From NCBI GenBank assembly GCA_047615865.1, contig JBLHIB010000007.1, positions 1-60,518 on the forward strand: a DNA stretch of 60,518 bases, read 5' to 3'. Numbering within the stretch: position 1 is the stretch's first letter; every line of letters begins with the position of its first letter. This document shows, one piece after another, positions 1 through 9,900 of the stretch. A program made the position numbers and the translations under genes. Under the pieces are notes generated by a model that saw only the letters and a list, made by a program, of their open reading frames with translations, had not been told where the DNA came from and did not search any database. The stretch is from JADFAK01 sp047615865. Its GTDB lineage: Bacteria > Bacteroidota > Bacteroidia > Flavobacteriales_D > Sanyastnellaceae.

Positions 1-3000
1 ATACTACCCAGCGAAATTGTCTGTTCCAAGGTAATATCTACCAACGGTATGAATATTGGAATTTTGGAGACTATTGGGGCGAAGGCACCGATAGTATAAT
101 CGACTGGACTCCCTGGCCTCCAACTTTTCCGAATACCATCGCTTATCCAGGAATTGGAACTTACGAGGTCATGCTATTGGACAGTAACTTCTGCGGAATA
201 GACACTGCTTACATCACCATCGAAATTGTACCTCCTCCATTCGCAGGTTTATCGCCTACTGCCGACACCATATGCGTGGGTGAGCCTGTTACATTTTTTC
301 AAGAGTCTAGCGCAAGCGCAAATTCTTTCCAGTGGAACTTCGGAGACGGTATCGGTTGGCTTCCAACAGGTAGCGGCAACATCACTTATGTGTACAACAA
401 CCCAGGAACCTACAACGTATGCACTGCAGTTAGCATAACCTCAAGTTCAAGCGGATGCGCTGATACAGCTTGTGTCCCAGTTACCGTGCTACCAAGTCCA
501 GTTGCCTTTTTCACACCCAATAACAACTCAGGTTGTGACTCACTCACTGTCCTATTCACGGATGCCTCCACTGGTGCAACTTCGTGGGAGTGGACTTTTG
601 ACGTTCCACCATTTTCTTATTCTGGATTTGATCCACCACCAATAGATTATAATAACACCGGAAACTACGTCGCAACACTTACTGTTGAAAGCATCAATGG
701 TTGTTTGGACACATATCAGGAGGTAATAAGCATTTATGAGGCCCCGACGCCTGATTTTCTGGCCAACAATGTGTGCGAAGGAGAACAAGCCGTTTTTACC
801 GATATTTCGACTTCAGATTCGGGTGACCCTATCACCAGTTGGATATGGAATTTTGGAGACTCAGGTACTTCTCTTGATCAAAACCCCACACACATCTATG
901 CCTCAACAGGAAGCTTCGATGTCACACTCACAGTGACGACAGCCAGTTGCTCTTCGTTGGCCATATTTCCGATTGCCGTTGAACCTGCTCCGACTCCTAT
1001 TATAGCGCTCGACAACAACACTGGATGTTCGCCACTTGAGGTTAATTTCTCTAACAATACCATTGGAGCCGATAGCTACGTATGGACATTCGGAGACGGA
1101 AATGCCTCAGCTGCCGATGAACCTACGAACGTTTTCTTGAATTTAGGAACAACAGACACTACATACACAATTACGATGACCGCCAATACACTTTTCGGGT
1201 GTTCGGCGACCGATTCACTCCATGTGACAGTTATGCCGGGGGCACAAGCTTCATTCTTGGTGAACAGCATTCCACCATCGTGCTCGCCTTTTGAAGGGAT
1301 CTTTGAAAATACATCTACAGGAGCTTCTAGCTACTTGTGGGATTTTGGCGATGGTTCAAGTACGACTGCTGTTGAACATCCCACCCATAACTTTATCAAT
1401 ACGACTGGATTTCTCCAGGTTTATGAAGTTCAACTCATCGCCTATGCCGACAACGGTTGCAACGACACTGCGTTGACCGGAGTAACAGTTTATCCCGAGG
1501 CAGACTACTCATTCACCCTTTGGCCAGACTCTGGTTGTTCGCCGTTTACTGTTCAAATGCCTTTTATTCAAGGTGTGAATTCATACCTGTGGGATTTTGG
1601 AGACGACCAAACATCTACTTTCCCTAACCCGACCCATATGTATGTCAACGAGACTGTGGATCCAATTGTCTTTGACGTGACTTTTGTTGGAATATCGCCT
1701 TTCGGCTGTGTAGACACCTCGTATAGCCAAGTGCTTGTGAATCCTCAGCCGCTGGCGCAAATGACTGCCGATAATAATTCTGGATGTTCTCCAGTAACAA
1801 TAGAGTTCGAGAACTTGAGCTTCCAAGCCGATTCCTATTTCTGGAATTATGGCGATGGCGACACGAGTTCGGTCGCCACTGCATTTCACACCCATGTATT
1901 CCAAAATCTCACAAATGACGTGGTGATTTACGACGTAGAACTTATCGCTATTTCGGACGATGGTTGTGAAGATCTATTCATTATTCCTATTCAAGTTTTC
2001 CCAGAAGTGGTCGCCGAGATTGACGATCTGGGAGACGGCTGTGCGCCCTATTCCGTTGAATTTGGAAATGGTTCGCTCAATGCCAATTCTTACGATTGGG
2101 ATCTAGGCAATGGTTTGCAAAGTGTAAACACAAATCCATCTACATTATACCCCAACCTAACTGCCATAGATACGACCTATGCAGTATGCATGATCGCCAA
2201 CTCCCTTTATGGTTGTCAAGATCAAGATTGCATCGACATAGTCGTGCACCCAGCGCCTATTGCCGAAATGACGTTGAGCGATGATGCAGCATGCCATCCA
2301 GCTCCTGTTCTATTCACCAATAACTCGCAATATGCTACGTCATACCTGTGGGATTATGGAGATGGAATCACTTCCGATACTACCGCTTTCGAACACACAC
2401 ACATCTTTGAAAACATAGGCGTTAACGACGACGATTATCAGATTGTTTTCGTGGCCAATACAGAATTCGGTTGCACGGATACTGCATATGCCACCTTTAC
2501 AGTTCACCCGCAAGTTGTGGCCGCTTTTGCTTCCGACTCCTTGGGTTGTTCCCCGCTAGAGCTGTTCTTTAGCAACCAGAGCATTGGAGGAAACGCAGGA
2601 TTTGAGTGGATATTTGGAGATGGGCAATCGTCTTTCCAAACAAATCCATCGCACATCTACGTCAACAACTCAGGACTAGACACGATATTCTACGCTCAGT
2701 TAATCGCTTCTTCCATTCACGGCTGCACCGATACTACACACTTGAGTGTTGATGTATTTCCTACTCCAATAGCCAACGTTAGTATTGACACTACTTTGGG
2801 ATGTTATCCCTTGAACGTGGTCTTTGAAAACCAGTCTATTGGTGCCGATTCCTACCAATGGGTTTATGGAACTGGAGAAGTAAGCGACACCGCAGCACAA
2901 TTTCATACACACACGTTCTACAACTTTACCGACGAACCCGTAACATACAATGTAACATTGAATGCTTTCACGGAATCGGGATGCTCAAGTTCAGATCAAT

Positions 3001-4325
3001 TGTCAATTGACGTGCTCCCTGAATTAGAGGCCGACTTCCAGCAGCCGGACGACGGATGCTCACCTCATGATGTGTCTTTTAATAATATTTCTTCAGGGGC
3101 CATGAGCTACCAATGGGATTTTGGTGATGGCAACACACATACAGTGGCCAATCCTGAACACACATTCTACAACGACGGGATTGCAGACACGACGTACCAA
3201 ATCTCACTTATCGCACAATCTTTCTACGGTTGCTTCGATACCATTTACTACGATCTAACTGTATTTGCAACGCCCTTTGCCAATTTCGATGCGCAACCTG
3301 AAACGCAGCAGTTTCCTGATGCCACCATTGACATTACCAACTTAAGCGAAGCTGGAACGGTCATATACAACTGGGATATGGATGATGGCATTGAGCTTGA
3401 CGCCATTGATCCAGGATCATACACCTATGATTCTTGGGGTGTCTACACGATTGAATTATACATCACCAACGGATCATGTTATGATCTTGCCGAGCGCACA
3501 ATAGAAATATTGGCCCCTGAACCCATTGCAGATTTCGATCTCAACGAAACAGGCTGCGCGCCGCTTACCGTTTTCTTTGAAAGCACTTCTCAATTTGCCA
3601 GCAGCTACGAGTGGGATTTCGGTGATGGCGGATCATCATCTGTCGAGAATCCTGTCTACACGTATTATCAAGCGGGTACTTATGATGTGACTCTAACAGT
3701 TACAGGATTTGCCATCGGCTTAGAAGATCAGAAGACTATGCAATCAGCTGTTACGGTTCATCCTGTGGCACTCGCAGCGTTCACAGTAACTCCAAATGAG
3801 GTTTTTATTCCTAGTCAGCCCGTATACTGTATCAATCTTTCACAAGACGCTGCGTCATACGAATGGGATTTCCACGATGGAACAACATCGACCGAAACCA
3901 ACCCTATTCACTACTACACTGAAGAAGGCATTTACGACGTAAGCCTGATCGCTTTCAATGAATTCAATTGCCCCGACACATTCCTGGTAGTCAATGCCGT
4001 TCACGCAAAAGCTCTTGGCGAAATAAACTTCCCGAACGCTTTTACTCCCAATACCGGAGAGCCTTCAGGAGGAATATATGATGCTTGGGTATTCAACAAC
4101 GACGTCTTTTTCCCTGTTCACTCCGGAATCGAAGCGTACCAACTCCAAATCTTCAATAGATGGGGAGAGCTGCTCTTTGAAAGCGATGATGTGTTCATAG
4201 GTTGGGATGGATATTACCGCGGAGAACTGTGCAAAGAAGATGTCTATGCATGGAAAGTCACAGCAAGATTTATTGGCGGTGACGAAGTTAAAAAGGCGGG
4301 AGACGTCACCCTATTGATAAAGTAG
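1..4325 (+). CDS. Giant PKD-repeat surface protein with T9SS type B sorting domain (5' end outside window)
   Basis: The reading frame is open from base 3 to the TAG at 4323-4325, so the start lies left of the window and at least 1440 residues are visible. About 16 tandem PKD modules of roughly 85-90 residues each carry the signature Y-x-W-D-F-G-D-G or a variant (e.g. YLWDFGDG, YVWTFGDG, FEWIFGDG). Most modules also have two cysteines, one in a GCSP-type motif at the start and one in an (F/Y)GC motif near the end. The last ~100 residues, from NAFTPNTG through FNRWGELLFES and GWDGYYRG to the end, match the gliding-motility-type C-terminal domain (T9SS type B). The protein is therefore probably exported by T9SS to the cell surface as an adhesin or filament. 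The next gene starts one base after its stop, and a PorP/SprF gene follows, the usual partner of such substrates. The ligand is unknown. Confidence 0.93.
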   Translation, partial: TTQRNCLFQGNIYQRYEYWNFGDYWGEGTDSIIDWTPWPPTFPNTIAYPGIGTYEVMLLDSNFCGIDTAYITIEIVPPPFAGLSPTADTICVGEPVTFFQESSASANSFQWNFGDGIGWLPTGSGNITYVYNNPGTYNVCTAVSITSSSSGCADTACVPVTVLPSPVAFFTPNNNSGCDSLTVLFTDASTGATSWEWTFDVPPFSYSGFDPPPIDYNNTGNYVATLTVESINGCLDTYQEVISIYEAPTPDFLANNVCEGEQAVFTDISTSDSGDPITSWIWNFGDSGTSLDQNPTHIYASTGSFDVTLTVTTASCSSLAIFPIAVEPAPTPIIALDNNTGCSPLEVNFSNNTIGADSYVWTFGDGNASAADEPTNVFLNLGTTDTTYTITMTANTLFGCSATDSLHVTVMPGAQASFLVNSIPPSCSPFEGIFENTSTGASSYLWDFGDGSSTTAVEHPTHNFINTTGFLQVYEVQLIAYADNGCNDTALTGVTVYPEADYSFTLWPDSGCSPFTVQMPFIQGVNSYLWDFGDDQTSTFPNPTHMYVNETVDPIVFDVTFVGISPFGCVDTSYSQVLVNPQPLAQMTADNNSGCSPVTIEFENLSFQADSYFWNYGDGDTSSVATAFHTHVFQNLTNDVVIYDVELIAISDDGCEDLFIIPIQVFPEVVAEIDDLGDGCAPYSVEFGNGSLNANSYDWDLGNGLQSVNTNPSTLYPNLTAIDTTYAVCMIANSLYGCQDQDCIDIVVHPAPIAEMTLSDDAACHPAPVLFTNNSQYATSYLWDYGDGITSDTTAFEHTHIFENIGVNDDDYQIVFVANTEFGCTDTAYATFTVHPQVVAAFASDSLGCSPLELFFSNQSIGGNAGFEWIFGDGQSSFQTNPSHIYVNNSGLDTIFYAQLIASSIHGCTDTTHLSVDVFPTPIANVSIDTTLGCYPLNVVFENQSIGADSYQWVYGTGEVSDTAAQFHTHTFYNFTDEPVTYNVTLNAFTESGCSSSDQLSIDVLPELEADFQQPDDGCSPHDVSFNNISSGAMSYQWDFGDGNTHTVANPEHTFYNDGIADTTYQISLIAQSFYGCFDTIYYDLTVFATPFANFDAQPETQQFPDATIDITNLSEAGTVIYNWDMDDGIELDAIDPGSYTYDSWGVYTIELYITNGSCYDLAERTIEILAPEPIADFDLNETGCAPLTVFFESTSQFASSYEWDFGDGGSSSVENPVYTYYQAGTYDVTLTVTGFAIGLEDQKTMQSAVTVHPVALAAFTVTPNEVFIPSQPVYCINLSQDAASYEWDFHDGTTSTETNPIHYYTEEGIYDVSLIAFNEFNCPDTFLVVNAVHAKALGEINFPNAFTPNTGEPSGGIYDAWVFNNDVFFPVHSGIEAYQLQIFNRWGELLFESDDVFIGWDGYYRGELCKEDVYAWKVTARFIGGDEVKKAGDVTLLIK

Positions 4326-4326
4326 A

Positions 4327-5883
4327 ATGAAAAATTTATTTGCAATCATATTTTGCCTCGTGTCGCTGTTCTCATCCGCTCAGCAAGGTCTGTCGCGTGA
4401 GGATAAGCGTGACCTAAAAGATGGAGACTTTGCTTTTCATCAAGGTGATTATGCATTCGCAAATGAATTACTTGCCCCTCTTTACCTGAAAGATAGCACG
4501 GATGCTTTGCTCTCCTTCCTCTATGGGGCGACTCTGGTTGAAATGGGCAAAAACTCCACTCTTGCGGAACGCGCGCTCAACAGGGCTTATCGTGCAGGGC
4601 AGACTGAAAGTATTTTTTACCTTGGCCTCTACGAACATCGGTCTTATCGATTTCTTAACGCCATTGATTATTTCACGGAATACCAGCATCAGGAAAACAA
4701 GCGCCTTTCGGATCTAGAGGTGGGGCGCTATTTGCAGATTTCACTTCGGGCTATGCGAATTGTAAATGCGCCAGTTGACGTCAATATTGAGAATCTAGGA
4801 CCTACTATCAACACGGCAGACAAGGAGTATGTTCCTCTAATTACCGCCGACAACGAAACGCTTTACTTCACCTCCCGAAGAGCCAACACTACGGCCCAAC
4901 TTCAAGATCCAAATGGTGAGTACTTTGAAGATATATATACAAGTACTTGGTCGAATGATCAGTGGACCGAAGCATCAAATATCGGTCAGCCTATAAACTC
5001 CGAAACTCACGACGCTACAGTAGCGATTTCGGCAGATGGCAACACAATGATCACTTACCGGACAAATAGAAACCTGTCTGGAGGCGACTTGTATATTTCA
5101 GATTTAAAGAAGGGTTCCTGGACAAAACCTAAATTACTCAACTCACGTATCAATAGCAGCTATCAAGAAGCTAGCGCTACAATTAGTCAAGACGCAAGTG
5201 TTCTCTTTTTCTCTTCGAATCGCCCAGGTGGATTCGGAGGCATGGATATTTATCGTGTCAAAAGACTACCGAATGGAGAGTGGAGTTTGCCTAAAAACTT
5301 AGGGCCTATGATCAATACCGAGTATGACGAAGACGCACCATTTATCGACATGGAAGGACAGAATCTATACTTCTCTTCCAATGGCCACAACACCATTGGC
5401 GGCTACGATATTTTTAAGTCTAGCAAACTCGATAGTGAAATGTGGGCGCAACCAGAAAATCTTGGGTACCCAATCAATACCGTTGAAGATGACATCTACC
5501 TGACACTCGATGCAGGAGGAAAACGAGGATACCTTTCTTCGGAAAGAGACAATGGCTTTGGTCAATTAGACATCTACCGTGTCGATTTCATTTACCGGCA
5601 AGCAAAATTATTGGTGGTGAAAGGCGAGATTATGGAAGCCTCCGGCAAATCTGTCAAAGCAAAAATAACCGTTCTCGACGAAGACTCTCGGGAGGTTCAA
5701 GGAATCTATTCGTCCAATTCAAAAACGGGCAAGTACATTTTAGTGATTAGTCCGCTTACCAACTACAAAATTTTTATCGAGGCCGATGGATACAAATCAC
5801 AGCAAGATGTGCTTGACTTTGAATTCCCTGTCAACGATGAATATGAATTTCAAGTCGCTCCCTATATCCTCATGAAAGAATGA
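4327..5883 (+). CDS. Exported PD40 beta-propeller protein with TPR-like N-terminus
   Basis: 518 residues. A signal peptide ends near residue 18 (LFSSAQQ). Residues ~30-150 look helical and TPR-like. Residues ~160-430 contain PD40/WD40-like blades with repeated motifs such as LYFTSRR, LFFSSNRPGGFGGMDIY, LYFSSNGHNTIGGYDIF and GYLSSERDNGFGQLDIY. Residues ~435-515 resemble a carboxypeptidase-regulatory-like beta-sandwich. The architecture is that of the PorE-like proteins associated with T9SS, but the C-terminal OmpA-like peptidoglycan-binding domain usual in PorE is not present. The gene starts one base after the PKD gene and overlaps the PorP/SprF gene by four bases, so the three are almost certainly cotranscribed. 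A periplasmic or outer-membrane-associated accessory role in exporting or attaching the PKD protein is inferred. Confidence 0.85.
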   Translation: MKNLFAIIFCLVSLFSSAQQGLSREDKRDLKDGDFAFHQGDYAFANELLAPLYLKDSTDALLSFLYGATLVEMGKNSTLAERALNRAYRAGQTESIFYLGLYEHRSYRFLNAIDYFTEYQHQENKRLSDLEVGRYLQISLRAMRIVNAPVDVNIENLGPTINTADKEYVPLITADNETLYFTSRRANTTAQLQDPNGEYFEDIYTSTWSNDQWTEASNIGQPINSETHDATVAISADGNTMITYRTNRNLSGGDLYISDLKKGSWTKPKLLNSRINSSYQEASATISQDASVLFFSSNRPGGFGGMDIYRVKRLPNGEWSLPKNLGPMINTEYDEDAPFIDMEGQNLYFSSNGHNTIGGYDIFKSSKLDSEMWAQPENLGYPINTVEDDIYLTLDAGGKRGYLSSERDNGFGQLDIYRVDFIYRQAKLLVVKGEIMEASGKSVKAKITVLDEDSREVQGIYSSNSKTGKYILVISPLTNYKIFIEADGYKSQQDVLDFEFPVNDEYEFQVAPYILMKE

Positions 5884-6881
5884 TGATACAGAGGCTCACA
5901 TATCTATTTGTTTTTGTTCTTGCAACTAGCTTAGGACAGGCCCAAGATGCGCAATTCACGCAGTTCTATGCCGCGCCTACGTATTTAAATCCCGCTTTTG
6001 CCGGCACTTCTATTCAGAGCCGAATTTCAACCAATTACAGAAACCAGTGGCCTTCAATTCCAAATGGTTTTGTGACTTACAATGCTGCTTTCGATCATTT
6101 CTCACCACGCATCAACAGTGGATTCGGTCTGCTTGCAACCCACGACCGGGCCGGTTCTGGAGCGCTGGCAAGCACTTCTATTTCTCTGCAATATGCCTAC
6201 GAAATTCGTATCACACGTAACACTTTTATTCGACCAGCATTGCAGTTTGGTTATACCAACCGTAGCATCAACTTCTCGCGACTTGTCTTCCCCGACCAAT
6301 TGGTAAGAGGAGCAGAAACAACACTCGAAGAAGGCATTGGGAGATCAGTCAATTTCTTTGATTTCGGAGCAGGAACCTTGATCAATAGCACGAATTTTTG
6401 GCTTGGCGTTTCGGTTCATCACTTGAACCAACCAACAGAATCATTGTATGGCCGACTCCTCGCTACGCTTCCCATGAAAATATCAGCTCACGGTGGCTAT
6501 AAATTCAAAATTCGTAAAGGGTATTCGAAAAAGAAAAAAACCGCAGTGGTCGCTTTCAACTACAAATCGCAAGGGTTTTACGACCAGCTTGATTTGGGTG
6601 CCTATTACGAATTTGATCCCCTTACTATAGGACTTTGGTACCGCGGACTACCTGCTTTGAAATCCAACGGATACGGTTATGCCAACCACGACTCTTTTGC
6701 TATAATCGTTGGATGGAACCAAGGGCCTTACAAATTCGGCTATAGCTACGATTTTACAGCAAGCCAACTGTCCATTGGGGCTACGGCTGGTTCGCATGAG
6801 ATCTCCCTGAGCTACGAGTGGGCCAATAAACAAAATCGTCGACTTGCCAAGAGACGTATTATTCCTTGCGCCAAGTTCTAA
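5880..6881 (+). CDS. PorP/SprF family type IX secretion membrane protein
   Basis: 333 residues with a signal peptide (cleavage near GQAQDAQFTQ). The mature N-terminus has the family hallmark Q-F-T-Q-F-Y-x-A-P-x-Y-L-N-P-A-F-A-G, and the rest alternates short amphipathic beta strands ending in a beta-barrel-like C-terminus. PorP/SprF proteins are outer-membrane components that work with T9SS; in Flavobacterium SprF is needed for secretion of the giant adhesin SprB and is encoded next to it. The same arrangement is seen here, so this protein probably serves the upstream PKD protein. The start ATG overlaps the preceding stop (ATGA), indicating translational coupling. It is a paralog-rich family, so I do not assign the symbol porP or sprF. 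Confidence 0.92.
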   Translation: MMIQRLTYLFVFVLATSLGQAQDAQFTQFYAAPTYLNPAFAGTSIQSRISTNYRNQWPSIPNGFVTYNAAFDHFSPRINSGFGLLATHDRAGSGALASTSISLQYAYEIRITRNTFIRPALQFGYTNRSINFSRLVFPDQLVRGAETTLEEGIGRSVNFFDFGAGTLINSTNFWLGVSVHHLNQPTESLYGRLLATLPMKISAHGGYKFKIRKGYSKKKKTAVVAFNYKSQGFYDQLDLGAYYEFDPLTIGLWYRGLPALKSNGYGYANHDSFAIIVGWNQGPYKFGYSYDFTASQLSIGATAGSHEISLSYEWANKQNRRLAKRRIIPCAKF

Positions 6882-6936
6882 GACCACTCAGAACTCATAT
6901 TCTCGCACACATTTCGTATTTCTAAGTGGCTTTCAT

Positions 6937-6965
6937 TTGGGCAACATTGTGTAATTTCAACTTTG
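6937..6965 (+). promoter_or_regulatory. Probable Bacteroidota promoter of the metalloprotease gene
   Basis: TTG at 6937-6939, an 18-base spacer and CAACTTTG at 6958-6965 match the TTG/TAnnTTTG promoter with one mismatch. It lies 22 bases before the ATG at 6988. Confidence 0.5.
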
Positions 6966-6987
6966 AACCCAACGCAACCCAAACACC

Positions 6988-9900
6988 ATGAGACCACTAG
7001 CCATCCTATGCTTGTGGATAATGCCCCTTTCTGCATTATCTCAAAACTACTGCGGATTCGATTTTATCCGTGATCTCGATTCACACGCTCACATTCACGA
7101 AGCTGCTATCAATGAAATTATATATGACCGACTTACCTCTGGGCTTGAACTTCGGGCCGCTGATGAAATTTATACTGTCCCCGTTGTCGTTCACGTAGTC
7201 CACAACAACGGACCAGAAAACATCTCCAACGAGCAGATCCTCACAGCTATTCAACATCTCAATGAGGCTTTTGCAAATACAGGCAGCTTTGACTTCGATT
7301 TAGGCTTTGACACTGGTATCCAATTTTGTTTGGCAAGCCGAGACCCCGATGACAATTTCACGAGCGGCATCAATCGAATTGTGTCTGCAGAATTCACTGA
7401 CTTACTTGTGCCATCAGAAGACTTCGATCTGAAATCTTTGAGCAACTGGAACTCGACTGAATACCTCAACATTTGGGTCGTACAGGAAATCACGCGCGAA
7501 TTGAACAACTCGGGAACGGTAGGTTATGCGACCTTTCCTGACAGCCATGGTTTAGTTGAAGATGGCATCGTTTGCGAAGCCGCCCTTTTCGGCTCTGATC
7601 CTATAGGTTCCAGCGTGCATATTCACGAATGTGGACATTACCTCGGACTTTATCACACATTCGAAAACGGCTGTCCCAATGACGATTGTTTAGCTTCTGG
7701 CGATCAGGTTTGCGATACCCCTCCCGACACCCATCTGTTCAACACCATTTGCAATGACAACACCAATTCATGCCTTACCGATGACGATGATTTGAGTGAA
7801 AACAATCCTTTCAGACCGATTGGCTCAGGTGGATTAGGCGACCAGGTTGACGATCAAACAAATTTCATGGACTACAGCGGACTTGTGTGCTTCCAACATT
7901 TCACGATCGGTCAGTCCGAAAGAATGGCTGCTGTCCTTCTGGAATTCAGGTCTTCCCTACTCGATAGTTTTGGATGCTACGCACCTTGCGCAAATGAAAT
8001 AACACTTGCTGCAACAAGTTCAGCTGCGGAAGCATTTGTGAACGAAAGCATCACATTCACAAGCACTTCTATAGGTCAAGATAACACCGAATGGTATTTG
8101 GACGGAGTTCTAGCTTCCACAGATGATTCATATGACCAACTATTTATTGAGACGGGAGAACACATTGTTACTTTGGAGCTTTCGAACAATGAGGAAGGCT
8201 GCGCCCAAATACTTGACTTTGTCATCCAGGTGCTCTGTCCGGCCAATGCTCTTTTCGATTCTCCGCAAACTTCCCTTGCGACCGGAGAGACGATCACATT
8301 CAGCAATCAATCGACTGGATCAACCCAATTCGAATGGTATATCAATGGCTTTCTAATTGGAGAAAATTTAAACCTCGACTTCACATTCTCTGAGCCTGGC
8401 GGACAAAGCATCCAGCTCTTTGCATTTGCCGAAGGCTGCGTCTCTGAATCGGAAACTTTGTTCCTCGAAGTAGGAAGTTGTAGCAATGGAAACGAGGTCA
8501 ATTACTGGCATTTCTTAAACCAGGGAGGTAGTTTATTTGGACTCAATTTCAACAATAGCCCGTCAACTCCAATCACTCCAAACCCATTGACCGAAGAATT
8601 CGGACACTGCAATTCCACCATGTGTGATGCTGCTGGAAATCTACTGTGGGTCTCAACCGGTGAGCAAATATTGGACTCCAACTATGATCCACTTCCCAAT
8701 GGCACAGGTCTCCTAGGACATATTTCCAGCCATTATGGAACTATGTTTGTCCAAGTACCAGGAAGCGAAACATTATACTACTGCTTCACCAGTGATGCGA
8801 GCGAAAATTCATTTGCCAACGGCTTGAGATATTCTATCATCGACCTCACCTTGAACGATGGACTCGGAGACGTGACTCAGGAAAAAAACATTCTAATTCA
8901 TGTTTCCCTGACCGAGGCATTCACGGCAGTAAGGCATTGCAACCTCAACGACTTTTGGCTTGTGTCTTACGATCAAGCTATAGACCAATATGTAAGTTTT
9001 CTAGTCACAAGTGAAGGTGTGAGTGAGGCAATCTTCTCAGCAGTGAACAATCCAAGTATATTCTACACTACCGCTATTGCCAATTCGCCAGATGGCAGCA
9101 TGCTTGCACACGGATCATTAATCCTCAATATCGACAACTCTACTGGAGAAATCAGCATTGCACTTGACACACAAGACAGCTCCCCACTCGGCTCCGAATT
9201 TTCACCTTCGGGCAATTACTTGTATTGGCTCACAGGCGATCTATTTACCGAAATTATTCAGCTTGATCTCACACTTGAGCCCAGCGAATGGTTCACCGAT
9301 CCTTACAGCTTGGAATTGGCGGGAAGCCCTATTCTCTTCTACCCGCAATTGGCACCCGACGGAAAAATTTATCTTGAAAACGTGCTCACAAACCAGATTA
9401 CGATCATCAATGAACCCAATTTAGAGGGAGACAATACACTGGTCGAACAAGACGCATTCAGCGTAGGCTCACTCGTGAACTCTTTTGGGAATTATTACCA
9501 AGGCTATATCAACGGAAGGAGCGTTTTCATCAACGGAATACCAGAGCCATGTCCCGATTCATTTGTGCTTTATGAAGTTGATGGATTTGAGTGTATTACC
9601 GACGATATCAGTTGGCAAATTCCTGAAGAGATAGCTTTCAACCAGCTTTCCGCTGGACAGATTGAATTGAGCTTTCCTGCTGAAGGACAATATGCAATTG
9701 GCGTAACTGTGCACAGTGATTGTGGCAATTGGACTGGCAGTATGGAAGTTGAAACAACTACCATTCCTGCGCTAGATTTGGGAGATGATGCAGTGCTTTG
9801 CACCGGTGAGAGTATTGTTTTGATTCCTAGCAGTGATTTTGATAGCTACATTTGGCAGGACGGCAGCGATGGATCGACTTTCACTGTTTCTGAAATTGGG

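Noticed and set aside
1..4325. Tandem DNA repeat or CRISPR-like array in the PKD gene
   Set aside because: The modules repeat at the protein level only, with divergent DNA, and no short identical spaced repeats are present.
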